A DNA stretch of 64,000 bases from NCBI RefSeq assembly GCF_963675905.1, contig NZ_OY780936.1:2551946-2615945 (forward strand), read 5' to 3'. Shown here piece by piece: positions 35,295-42,888 of this stretch. Source of the DNA: an uncultured Bacteroides sp. GTDB lineage: Bacteria > Bacteroidota > Bacteroidia > Bacteroidales > Bacteroidaceae. The position numbers were made by a program, and so were the translations under genes. The notes beneath the pieces are model-generated. The model saw only the letters and a program-made list of their open reading frames with translations, did no database searches and had not been told where the DNA came from. Within the stretch, counting starts at the first letter, position 1, and each line of letters begins with the position of its first letter.

Positions 35295-36221
35295 TTATTC
35301 ATATCTATTAATTGTTGATTTAAGGGCAGAAATAACTTCATTTCTGAAATATTGTGGAGACAACACCTCAAAGTTACTACCATTCGAGAGTATCTCTTGA
35401 CGAAAATCATAGGTAGGTTTCAGAGTGTATCTAAACACAGAATAGTCATCTGTAGTTTCAATTTCTCTTTGAGAGTGATGAAGCGAGAGATCCCTTACAT
35501 ATAGCACTTGTTTATCGAAAACTTTAATGTCAATTTCTTCCACATCACAGTCATCAGAAGTGATAACCCCATAACAATTTTCAAAATACTTCTCTGGGGA
35601 AAAATCCTCAGGAATAACATATTTAGAGTTTGTTGTTTGTAATTCCAAAATACGATCTAATCCATAAATACGCACTGTATCGTCATTCACACTATATCCT
35701 ACAACGTACCAACGTTGCTTAAACACTTTTACACAATAAGGTTCAATAGGGAATGTTACTCCATGGTCTGCCCAATAACTTTTATAAGTTATCTCTACCG
35801 CTACACCATCTCGCATAGCTTCAATAATCGAGGTCAAAAATCTTTGTCCGCTAGGAATCTGTTCAAAAAGTATACGGTGTTTCAGCTTGTGGCTTTCATT
35901 TATCAAGTTATTTATTGCAAAGGTGCTGATAAGCCACGAACGCACTCCACCGCGTTTCATATCATCGAAATTCTCAATGTAGTAGACACAACCGTTACGC
36001 CTGTCACACTCAATATTAATATCAAACATCGCTTGAACAGCGTTTTTGTGATTGTGAAAAGTCTTAAGTGGCAGGTCATCCCCACTATCATTGAGCTGCG
36101 AGCAAATCCATTTATCGTTTATCGCCTCGAAAGTTATCCGACCTCCACGGTAAATAATATCCACCAACCACACATAACGATTGAAAAGATTAGAGGTAGT
36201 ATCTTTGGATGAGCATCTCAT
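35295..36221 (-). CDS. WYL-domain transcriptional regulator
   Basis: A 308-residue regulator. The N-terminal part (NRYVWLVDIIYRGGRITFEA) resembles a winged helix, and the middle to C-terminal part is a WYL domain: FPIEPYCVKVFKQRWYVVGYSVNDDTVRIYGLDRI carries the family core in order, followed by a C-terminal WCX-like extension with VLSPQYFRNEVISALK. WYL proteins bind nucleic acid or nucleotide ligands and often control DNA-damage or phage-defence genes. It lies 8 bp downstream of the glycosylase-like gene at 36230, so the two are probably one operon and may act in one pathway. Confidence 0.85.
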   Translation of the reverse strand: MRCSSKDTTSNLFNRYVWLVDIIYRGGRITFEAINDKWICSQLNDSGDDLPLKTFHNHKNAVQAMFDINIECDRRNGCVYYIENFDDMKRGGVRSWLISTFAINNLINESHKLKHRILFEQIPSGQRFLTSIIEAMRDGVAVEITYKSYWADHGVTFPIEPYCVKVFKQRWYVVGYSVNDDTVRIYGLDRILELQTTNSKYVIPEDFSPEKYFENCYGVITSDDCDVEEIDIKVFDKQVLYVRDLSLHHSQREIETTDDYSVFRYTLKPTYDFRQEILSNGSNFEVLSPQYFRNEVISALKSTINRYE

Positions 36222-36229
36222 AATATCGA

Positions 36230-36883
36230 TTAATTATTCTCCAACTTATTGCGATTAATAAAGGCATTAATAAATTTATACCAATAATCCCAGGAATAAC
36301 CAACAGATGGATGATACACCGACATTACTTCGACTTTAGTTCCATCATTAAGTGTATAGTAACCAGTTCGTTCAGAGTTACCCTCTATAACTATTTTTTC
36401 AGACTCAGTCCACAAATCTCCACCAGGCATTTTTTTCCACAAACGTCTGCCCCATACAATAATTTTCTCGGGACGATACTTTTCTAAAACTTCAAAAAAT
36501 GCTTTTTCTGCAGTTTTATAATCTTCGCAACTTCCAGCCTCACGCGCTTTATCCATTGGAATTTGGAGATAGTTATGAAAAAGCAATGAATTCCAGATTT
36601 CGTTTCTTAACTCTTGCTCTGTTTCTTTGTTCACTAATGACCTTTCAAATTTCAAGTATGTTTTTTTCCAATTATCGCAATTATCATAATCGTAAAGGAT
36701 GCTATTGACAGCTTTTTGCGTAGTCCAACAATTATTCCCCGATTCATCAGCTTTTCCTTTTCCACACTCGGGACAACCTCCACCACAATACAAACTTTCA
36801 CCAAGTGCCATCACTTTTTTACCAAACATTCCACCATTTTCATAATTTTCACCTACCCAAGGTTCAAAAAACACATTTTCCAT
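36230..36883 (-). CDS. Uncharacterised protein, possible uracil-DNA-glycosylase fold
   Basis: A 217-residue soluble protein. It opens with a glycine-rich segment KKVMALGESLYCGGGCPECG. Four cysteines (33, 37, 40, 52) could bind a metal or an iron-sulfur cluster. Later are a beta strand EKIIVWGRRLWKKMP and VMSVYHPSVGYSWDYW; the order LGES ... HPS is like the uracil-DNA-glycosylase superfamily, which is only an inference. It is first in a two-gene operon with a WYL regulator, and a TATATTTG box lies at plus 36913-36920. A DNA-repair or defence role would fit the partner but is unproven. Confidence 0.6.
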   Translation of the reverse strand: MENVFFEPWVGENYENGGMFGKKVMALGESLYCGGGCPECGKGKADESGNNCWTTQKAVNSILYDYDNCDNWKKTYLKFERSLVNKETEQELRNEIWNSLLFHNYLQIPMDKAREAGSCEDYKTAEKAFFEVLEKYRPEKIIVWGRRLWKKMPGGDLWTESEKIVIEGNSERTGYYTLNDGTKVEVMSVYHPSVGYSWDYWYKFINAFINRNKLENN

Positions 36884-36912
36884 AATCTCTTTAAATTTTG
36901 ACTTATATTTTA

Positions 36913-36920
36913 CAAATATA
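36913..36920 (-). promoter_or_regulatory. -7 box TATATTTG of the glycosylase-like/WYL operon
   Basis: Minus-strand TAnnTTTG match 30 bp upstream of the start at 36883. Confidence 0.55.
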
Positions 36921-36951
36921 CAAATTATTTATACTAAAGTGTAGCTTCCAA

Positions 36952-37542
36952 TCAAAATAACACCCTTTTACCTGTGTGATCGATGTAGAAATACTCATTA
37001 CCTAGTTTTACAGCTAACCATTCATCAGGATTATTTAAATCTATTATTGATATATCATCATAGATTATCTTGAGAACTTGCCGCCCTGATATATCTAATA
37101 AACCACTCTTCGTGCCAACCGAGGCATATATCCACCCTTTACAGTTTGGTACACCAAGATAATCGAGAAGCCTAAAAGGCATTACTATTTCATCTTTAGA
37201 GTTGATAACACCCCATCGATTACGGTAGCAAACTGTAAAATAGTAGGCTGCAGAATGCTCCTCATCTTCCCAGCGCTGCATATAGGAAAATTTAAACGGA
37301 ACAACTATTTCTCCTCGAAGATTCAAAACGCCCCATTTTCCTGTGTGTTGACATTTACATCCTTCTCTATAGCCTCTATTTGCACATACATATTTGTCAC
37401 CACTATAATCCAATAAATCATATATTGGTTGAACCACAAACTCGCCCGTGCGATTGATTAATCCATATTTACTCTTTAGGTTATCTACTACACGCACTAC
37501 TGCATAATCGCCTACAAAAGGCATTAACATATCTATTTGCAT
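36952..37542 (-). CDS. WG-repeat protein
   Basis: A 196-residue protein made almost entirely of WG-type beta repeats of about 40-45 residues: KYGLINRTGEFVVQPIYD, KWGVLNLRGEIVVPFKF, RWGVINSKDEIVMPFRL and KSGLLDISGRQVLKIIYD. No signal peptide is visible, so it is probably cytoplasmic. WG repeats form beta-propeller-like or solenoid scaffolds of unknown function, commonly amplified in Bacteroidota. A TATTTTTG box at plus 37561-37568 precedes it. Confidence 0.8.
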   Translation of the reverse strand: MQIDMLMPFVGDYAVVRVVDNLKSKYGLINRTGEFVVQPIYDLLDYSGDKYVCANRGYREGCKCQHTGKWGVLNLRGEIVVPFKFSYMQRWEDEEHSAAYYFTVCYRNRWGVINSKDEIVMPFRLLDYLGVPNCKGWIYASVGTKSGLLDISGRQVLKIIYDDISIIDLNNPDEWLAVKLGNEYFYIDHTGKRVLF

Positions 37543-37560
37543 TACCTTTCTTTTTTACTA

Positions 37561-37568
37561 CAAAAATA
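37561..37568 (-). promoter_or_regulatory. -7 box TATTTTTG of the WG-repeat gene
   Basis: Minus-strand TAnnTTTG match 19 bp upstream of the start at 37542. Confidence 0.55.
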
Positions 37569-37722
37569 GAAACATGCTATGCCAAATTAGGGCACAAGCT
37601 AAAGAATATTATTTATCAATATTAATTAACTAGGTATTTCGTTATATACTTATTATTATTTATATAGATTTACTTAGCTATTACTGAAATTTAATCTCAA
37701 AAAAAATATTTTTTAAAATAAT

Positions 37723-37833
37723 CCCTCACTCCGTCACCTTTTCCTTTCATCCCATTGTAAATCAATATTATAAATTAGTGAGGGTAGCATTTTAAACCAT
37801 CACCAAACCATCACTAAATGGTACTACCCTCAC
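37723..37833. repeat. Alternating CCCTCAC repeats forming nested inverted repeats
   Basis: CCCTCACT at 37723-37730 is inverted as AGTGAGGG at 37777-37784. GTGAGGGTAG at 37778-37787 is inverted again as CTACCCTCAC at 37824-37833, a perfect 10-bp pair. The loop of the second pair holds AAACCATCACC and AAACCATCACT as an 11-bp tandem. This makes two mutually exclusive hairpins in a gene-free stretch (37543-38043). It resembles intergenic sequence I associate with Bacteroides insertion sites, but no element is recognised. Confidence 0.6.
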
Positions 37834-37953
37834 CCTTTCGATGCCTATCAGCCATTTTTGAATGAGAAATTTTACCGGAGCTCCACGCCTTGCAACTAAG
37901 CAGAAAAACAAAGTATTAAGTTAATGAACAATAAATTTTCATCCAATTATATT

Positions 37954-37971
37954 GCACACAATTTAATTTTG
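37954..37971 (+). promoter_or_regulatory. gpx promoter with candidate OhrR-type site
   Basis: GCACACAATT at 37954-37963 directly abuts the -7 box TAATTTTG at 37964-37971. The same 10-mer occurs upstream of the OhrR-like gene at 38659-38668. ACAATTTAATTTTGT is an imperfect palindrome across the -7 box, in the style of an OhrR operator. Confidence 0.5.
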
Positions 37972-38043
37972 TATATATTCGCATTATAAAAATAAAAAGA
38001 ACGATTATAAAGTCAATAATAACAAACTAAAAAATAGAAGAAT

Positions 38044-38592
38044 ATGAGCACAGTTTATAATTTCACAGTAAAAGACAGAAAAGGAAACGACGTATCTTTG
38101 AACGAATATGCAGGTAAAGTTTTGTTAGTAGTAAACACAGCAACGGCTTGCGGTTTTACCCCTCAGTACAAAGAACTGGAGAAAATCTATGAAGAGTATA
38201 AAGATCAGGGATTAGTTGTTCTTGATTTCCCTTGCAATCAGTTTGCCAATCAGGCAGCAGGCACAGATGAAGAAATTCACGAGTTCTGCACTTTGAACTA
38301 CGACGTGCAATTTCCACAATTTAAGAAACTAGAAGTAAACGGAGATAATGCCAGCGACCTGTTTAAGTTCTTAAAGAGCGAAAAAAGCTTTGCCGGATTT
38401 GACATGAATCACCCGATAGCTAAAATCCTTGATGATATGCTTTCAAAGGAAAACCTAAATTATAAGGAGAATGCAGAAATTAAATGGAACTTCACAAAAT
38501 TCCTTATTAACCGCAATGGTGAAGTGGTGAAACGTTTCGAACCAACTGAAGATATGACTAAGGTGGAAGCAGAAATTAAGAGCCTGCTTTAA
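38044..38592 (+). CDS. Glutathione peroxidase family protein (cysteine type)
   Basis: A 182-residue thioredoxin-fold peroxidase that reduces hydrogen peroxide and organic peroxides, most likely using thioredoxin because Bacteroides generally lack glutathione. The catalytic Cys36 is in NTATACGFT (codon TGC, not selenocysteine). The other members of the catalytic site follow: Gln66 in FPCNQF, and Trp148 and Asn149 in KWNFTKF. There is no signal peptide. An OhrR-like MarR regulator gene starts 113 bp downstream and the two share a 10-bp upstream word, so organic peroxide induction is likely. Confidence 0.93.
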   Translation: MSTVYNFTVKDRKGNDVSLNEYAGKVLLVVNTATACGFTPQYKELEKIYEEYKDQGLVVLDFPCNQFANQAAGTDEEIHEFCTLNYDVQFPQFKKLEVNGDNASDLFKFLKSEKSFAGFDMNHPIAKILDDMLSKENLNYKENAEIKWNFTKFLINRNGEVVKRFEPTEDMTKVEAEIKSLL

Positions 38593-38658
38593 TTAAAAAA
38601 GATTGGAATAGTTCACTGTCTTTGCAGGCAGCGACCTATTTCATATAGCAAATTAATC

Positions 38659-38686
38659 GCACACAATTATATTTTCTGTAATTTTG
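38659..38686 (+). promoter_or_regulatory. Promoter of the OhrR-like gene with shared 10-mer
   Basis: GCACACAATT at 38659-38668 followed by the -7 box TAATTTTG at 38679-38686. The 10-mer is identical to the one in the gpx promoter. Confidence 0.5.
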
Positions 38687-38705
38687 CGGCAAATATAATG
38701 AGATT

Positions 38706-39146
38706 ATGAAAGAGAATTACCCCGAGTTAAAGCTAGAGAACCAAATTTGTTTTCGTGTATATCGCCTGAATCGTGCTATTACGAATCACTACCGCCCATT
38801 CCTAACCGAATTGGATTTAACTTATCCGCAATATTTGGTTATGATGGCCCTGTGGGAAAAAGACGGAATACCGGTAAATTCACTCAGCGAAATACTTAAA
38901 CTGGATACAGGCACACTGTCTCCACTGTTGAAGCGTCTGGAAGCCACCGGTTATATTCATCGTAAGAGGAGCAAAGAAGACGAACGCACTGTTATTATTA
39001 AACTAACGAAAGTGGGCGCAGAACTACAGAAAAAGGCTATAGAGGTTCCTCATGAAATGGCTAATTGTCTGGATTTGTCAGAAGAAGAATATCTAAGCCT
39101 GCGCGAAACGCTCGATAGTCTGATCCTGAAAGCAGAACAAAGATAA
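38706..39146 (+). CDS. MarR-family regulator, OhrR type
   Basis: A 146-residue winged-helix repressor. It matches OhrR closely: LENQICFRVYRLNRAI places Cys15 at the peroxide-sensing position and Tyr19 and Tyr29 at the hydrogen-bonding tyrosine positions known from Bacillus subtilis OhrR, followed by LTYPQYLVMMALWE and the recognition region DTGTLSPLLKRLEATGYI. Oxidation of Cys15 by organic peroxide should release it from DNA. It probably represses itself and the upstream glutathione peroxidase gene, because both promoters carry GCACACAATT. No ohr gene is nearby. Confidence 0.92.
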   Translation: MKENYPELKLENQICFRVYRLNRAITNHYRPFLTELDLTYPQYLVMMALWEKDGIPVNSLSEILKLDTGTLSPLLKRLEATGYIHRKRSKEDERTVIIKLTKVGAELQKKAIEVPHEMANCLDLSEEEYLSLRETLDSLILKAEQR

Positions 39147-39204
39147 CGTGACTTTGATTAAAAATTGATAAGTCATTTGAGGAATTTAAAGGAAAGTTAA
39201 GTAA

Positions 39205-39292
39205 GCCTGCAGCCGTGAACCCATCGGCCCGCAGCCGTAAACCGATAAGCCCTCGAATGCAGTCCCATAAGCCCGCGGCTGCGGGCTTACTT
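39205..39292. repeat. GC-rich 22-bp-period array ending in a hairpin
   Basis: Four units begin with GCC at 39205, 39227, 39249 and 39271, exactly 22 bp apart. Unit 1 (GCCTGCAGCCGTGAACCCAT) and unit 2 (GCCCGCAGCCGTAAACCGAT) are identical at 17 of 22 positions. Unit 3 shares about 13 of 22 with unit 2. Unit 4 is a hairpin, AAGCCCGC-GGCT-GCGGGCTT, followed by ACTTATTTTC. The array is strikingly GC-rich in an AT-rich intergenic stretch. The last unit could act as a terminator for the OhrR-like gene. Confidence 0.75.
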
Positions 39293-39677
39293 ATTTTCAT
39301 AGAGCAAAAGATCTACACATTACATATCTATCCCTAAGTATACAATAAATTTATTTTCAATTATATTCGTTTTTATTTAATATAAAGTTTAAAACGATTT
39401 CTTATCAAAACGATAAACTCAGTATCACAAACATTCAAGATCATTACAACACACACTATATCATATATTTACAGCAAACGTTACTATTTTAAATAACCCG
39501 CTAATTTATTACTAAAAAAGCAATCTAGATTTTTACACTCTTTCCATTATTTAACAAAATATCAAAAATCATTATTCGAAGTATATAAAATTTATAAATA
39601 TAAAAAAAGTTAAGTACATTTGGTTATAATGTAATAAAATATTATATTTATGAGATTAACACATAAATATAAGAATT
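39293..39677. other. AT-rich gene-free stretch before the DapB-like gene
   Basis: Very AT-rich with no credible coding frame, repeat or TAnnTTTG box found. It presumably holds the promoter of the downstream operon. Confidence 0.4.
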
Positions 39678-40436
39678 GTGAAAAAGAAAATTGGATTAAT
39701 AGGATTTGGGAAAGCAGGAAAAGCAGTTGCTAATGTTATACTTCAAAATAATGAGTATAGTTTAGAATGGGTACTCAGGAAAAGTGCTATTTTAGAACAT
39801 AGAAGCGTACCTGAATTTTTAGGAATACAATCAGATGAACCTGGACTAATTTATTCAAGTACTAAAATAAAAGTTGAAGATTTAATAAACAAACACCCTG
39901 TGGATATGATTATTGATTTCTCTTCCAGTCAGAGTATTTATTCTTATGGAGAAATAGCAGCTTTAAAGAAAATAAAAATAATATCTGCAATCTCCCATTA
40001 TAAGGAAGAAGATCTTTTGTTTTTAAGAAACCTTTCTACTCAGACTGCGATTTTTTGGAGTCCTAACATAACATTAGGAGTAAACTATTTAATGTATGCT
40101 GCAAAACTTCTAAAGAGAATAGCTCCTTGGGTTGACATTGAAATTATAGAAGAGCATTTCAAAGGAAAAGAAGGAGTATCAGGAACAGCCATAAAGATAG
40201 CAAAAGAACTAGATCTGGAAAAAACAGAAGTGAATTCTGTTCGGGTTGGAGGAATTGTTGGAAAACACGAAATAATTTTTGGTTTTCCTTACCAAACTGT
40301 AAGACTAATCCACGAATCAATTTCCAGAGAAGCATTCGGAAATGGAGTTCTATTTGTTGCTGATAATTTCGCTGATAAGAAAACTGGATTATACAATTTT
40401 GAAGATATATTGGCACCTTATATTTCTAATAAATAA
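39678..40436 (+). CDS. Divergent dihydrodipicolinate-reductase (DapB)-like protein
   Basis: A 252-residue two-domain protein starting at a GTG. The N-terminal Rossmann motif is GLIGFGKAGKAV. The catalytic loop reads EEHFKGKEGVSGTA: compared with the DapB consensus (HH, K, PSGTA) the first histidine is kept as His160 and the lysine as Lys164, but the second histidine is Phe161 and the proline is Val. It is therefore a divergent paralogue that may not make lysine precursors. It heads an operon with a proton antiporter (9 bp downstream) and nhaA. The three genes suggest a coupled ion-homeostasis unit. This gene and the next are noticeably AT-richer than the flanking genes, which may indicate transfer. 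Confidence 0.75.
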   Translation: MKKKIGLIGFGKAGKAVANVILQNNEYSLEWVLRKSAILEHRSVPEFLGIQSDEPGLIYSSTKIKVEDLINKHPVDMIIDFSSSQSIYSYGEIAALKKIKIISAISHYKEEDLLFLRNLSTQTAIFWSPNITLGVNYLMYAAKLLKRIAPWVDIEIIEEHFKGKEGVSGTAIKIAKELDLEKTEVNSVRVGGIVGKHEIIFGFPYQTVRLIHESISREAFGNGVLFVADNFADKKTGLYNFEDILAPYISNK

Positions 40437-40445
40437 ATAAACAAG

Positions 40446-41651
40446 ATGGATCTTGTAGCTATTATTTCTTTTTGTATCTTACTACTTTTAGCCTATGTTT
40501 TTGATATTAGTTCTTCAAAGACTAAGATCCCTTCAGTTATATTATTATTAAGCTTAGGCTTTCTAGTAAAGCAAGTTGTAAATATATTCAAGTTTAAAAT
40601 CCCTGATTTAAATCCTACATTACCTTTTCTTGGTACAATCGGATTGGTTCTAATCGTATTAGAAAGTTCATTAGAATTAGAGCTCAATAAATCCAAACTA
40701 TATTTTATTTGGAAATCATTTATTCTTGCTTTACTACCTATGCTTGTAACAAGTTTTGGCTTAGCTTTTGCTTTTCAATATTTTGGAGGTTATTCATTTA
40801 AAGATTCTTTAAGTAATACAATACCACTAGCTATTATTAGTAGTGCAATTGCTATACCAAGTAGTAACAATTTATTAAAATCAGATAAAACTTTTATCGT
40901 TTATGAAAGTAGTTTTTCTGATATTTTAGGAGTAATTCTTTTTAATCTAATAATTACGAATAACAATTTTGGTTTCAAATTGGTTGGGCACTTCATCTTT
41001 GAAGTCTTTTTCATTATAGTTATTTCTTGTGGAACAACTTTGGGGTTAGCTTTTTTCTTAAGCAAAATAAAGCATCACATAAAATTTATCCCCATGATAT
41101 TGATGATACTATTGATTTATTCTATTTCAAAGATGTTTCATTTACCAGCATTAATATTCATCTTATTTTTTGGCTTATTTCTATGCAATATAGATAAATT
41201 TAAGAATTATAGATTTATCAATATATTCAACACCATTGCTTTTTACAAAGAAGTTCGTAGATTTAAAATCTTAGCATCTGAATTTTCTTTTTTAATAAGG
41301 GCATTATTTTTCTTACTTTTTGGATATCTTATAGAAACTAATGAACTATTCAACGAAAATACAATATTCGAAGCACTCTGTATCACTGCCGGAATTTTTA
41401 TTATTAGAGCATTATTCTTAAAACTATTGAAATTGCCAATAAATCCATTACTTTATATTGCACCAAGAGGATTAATTTCTATTTTACTTTTTCTATCTAT
41501 CCCAGAAGTACAGAAAATAGAAATAGCGAACAAATCACTTCTCATCCAGGTTATTATTTTAACAGCAATGATAATGATGTTTGGTTTAATGAAATGCAAG
41601 AATAATGATACAAAAACTACAGAAAATAATACTGCCGACAAAGCTATTTAA
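40446..41651 (+). CDS. Cation:proton antiporter-like membrane protein
   Basis: A 401-residue polytopic inner-membrane protein with roughly 10-12 hydrophobic segments. The start MDLVAIISFCILLLLAY and the motif LGTIGLVLIVLESSLELEL match the N-terminal halves of CPA-type Na+/H+ exchangers. APRGLISILLFLSIPE near residue 340 is like the CPA1 segment ending in PRG, before a polar tail. It has no cytoplasmic regulatory domain. It sits between the DapB-like gene (9 bp) and nhaA, with its last 47 bp overlapping nhaA, so translation of the three is probably coupled. Ion specificity is unknown. It is AT-rich. Confidence 0.75.
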   Translation: MDLVAIISFCILLLLAYVFDISSSKTKIPSVILLLSLGFLVKQVVNIFKFKIPDLNPTLPFLGTIGLVLIVLESSLELELNKSKLYFIWKSFILALLPMLVTSFGLAFAFQYFGGYSFKDSLSNTIPLAIISSAIAIPSSNNLLKSDKTFIVYESSFSDILGVILFNLIITNNNFGFKLVGHFIFEVFFIIVISCGTTLGLAFFLSKIKHHIKFIPMILMILLIYSISKMFHLPALIFILFFGLFLCNIDKFKNYRFINIFNTIAFYKEVRRFKILASEFSFLIRALFFLLFGYLIETNELFNENTIFEALCITAGIFIIRALFLKLLKLPINPLLYIAPRGLISILLFLSIPEVQKIEIANKSLLIQVIILTAMIMMFGLMKCKNNDTKTTENNTADKAI

Positions 41652-42777
41652 AGAATTCTTCGAAAGCGAGAAAGCTGGAGGGATGATTTTAATTGTATGT
41701 ACATTGATCTCCTTAATCCTTGCCAATTCAGCCATTGGTACACAGTATCATAATTTATGGTTAGCACAATTTGCCAGGCATAGTATTGAACATTGGATCA
41801 ATGACGGACTGATGAGCATTTTCTTTCTGCTGATAGGACTTGAACTAGAGAGGGAAATACACCTAGGCGAGCTGTCTAACGTTAAAGATGCCTTATTACC
41901 ATTCGTTGGTGCATTGGGAGGTATGATTATTCCGGCAGGATTATTTCTGTTGTTTAACTACGGAACAGCCACCCAACCCGGAGCAGGTATACCAATGGCC
42001 ACAGATATTGCTTTTGCTTTAGGAATACTATCCCTCTTGGGTAATAAAGTTCCTACATCATTAAAAGTCTTTTTAGCTGCATTAGCTGTTATCGACGATC
42101 TAGGGGCTATCCTCGTTATTGCTATCTTCTATACTCAAACACTTCTATGGTCAAACTTACTTATAGCATTAGGAATCTTTGTTCTTCTTTTGCTCCTCAA
42201 CAGATTCAAAGTTAGAAGTTTAATACCTTATCTCATTGGCGGAGTAGCCATGTGGTATTTTATGCTTCATTCAGGAGTTCACGCCACTATAACGGGTGTT
42301 CTGTTGGCCTTTGCAATTCCATTTTCCAACGGAGATAATAAATCACCATCTACAACCCTCGAACATTTCCTAAACAAACCGGTAGCATTCTTTATACTTC
42401 CATTGTTTGCCATGGCAAATACCTGTCTTTTAATAGAAGGTAACTGGACAAGTGGGTTGCTACAAGTTGGCAGTCTGGGAATCATCATTGGTCTGGTAGT
42501 TGGAAAACCAATGGGTATTTGGTTCTTTTCCTTTATTGGAGTTAAGTTGGGACTATGCACTCTACCACCAGAACTTAAATGGAGGCATATTTTAGGAGTA
42601 GGATTCCTGGGAGGAATAGGCTTTACCATGTCTATCTTTATCACGCTTCTAGCCTTTAACAATGCAGAAATTCTGAACAATTTAAAGATAGCCATACTTG
42701 TAGCATCAACTATTGCCGGAATCATTGGTTATCTATGGCTCAGAATTACATTTAAAAAAACTCCTCCCGGAACCTAA
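41605..42777 (+). CDS. nhaA: Na+/H+ antiporter NhaA
   Basis: A 390-residue membrane antiporter that exports sodium in exchange for protons and sets cytoplasmic pH under salt or alkaline stress. The family residues are present: the transport-site aspartate pair as Asp164-Asp165 in LAVIDDLGAI, and MATDIAFALGILSLLG ahead of it. The conserved lysine region occurs in VGKPMGIWFFSF. The start overlaps the previous antiporter gene by 47 bp, which fits translational coupling. A bidirectional hairpin at 42815-42850 follows. Confidence 0.95.
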   Translation: MIQKLQKIILPTKLFKEFFESEKAGGMILIVCTLISLILANSAIGTQYHNLWLAQFARHSIEHWINDGLMSIFFLLIGLELEREIHLGELSNVKDALLPFVGALGGMIIPAGLFLLFNYGTATQPGAGIPMATDIAFALGILSLLGNKVPTSLKVFLAALAVIDDLGAILVIAIFYTQTLLWSNLLIALGIFVLLLLLNRFKVRSLIPYLIGGVAMWYFMLHSGVHATITGVLLAFAIPFSNGDNKSPSTTLEHFLNKPVAFFILPLFAMANTCLLIEGNWTSGLLQVGSLGIIIGLVVGKPMGIWFFSFIGVKLGLCTLPPELKWRHILGVGFLGGIGFTMSIFITLLAFNNAEILNNLKIAILVASTIAGIIGYLWLRITFKKTPPGT

Positions 42778-42814
42778 AGTGATTTATATAAGGATTGTTG
42801 GACTATTAAAGAAG

Positions 42815-42850
42815 TAAAGAGAACCAAACGATTCTATTCAATTCTCTTTA
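42815..42850. terminator. Terminator between nhaA and the ClC gene
   Basis: TAAAGAGAA and TTCTCTTTA pair perfectly over an 18-nt loop, with T-rich and A-rich flanks serving both convergent genes. Confidence 0.65.
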
Positions 42851-42888
42851 TTTCTGTTTGAGAATTTTTAAGGGAGAAGATTATTAGG

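Noticed and set aside
38044-38592. Selenocysteine in the glutathione peroxidase
   Set aside because: The catalytic codon is TGC (cysteine), and no in-frame TGA is present.
39061-39300. 79-codon minus-strand frame over the GC-rich repeat
   Set aside because: It exists only because the repeat lacks stops; it overlaps the end of the OhrR-like gene.
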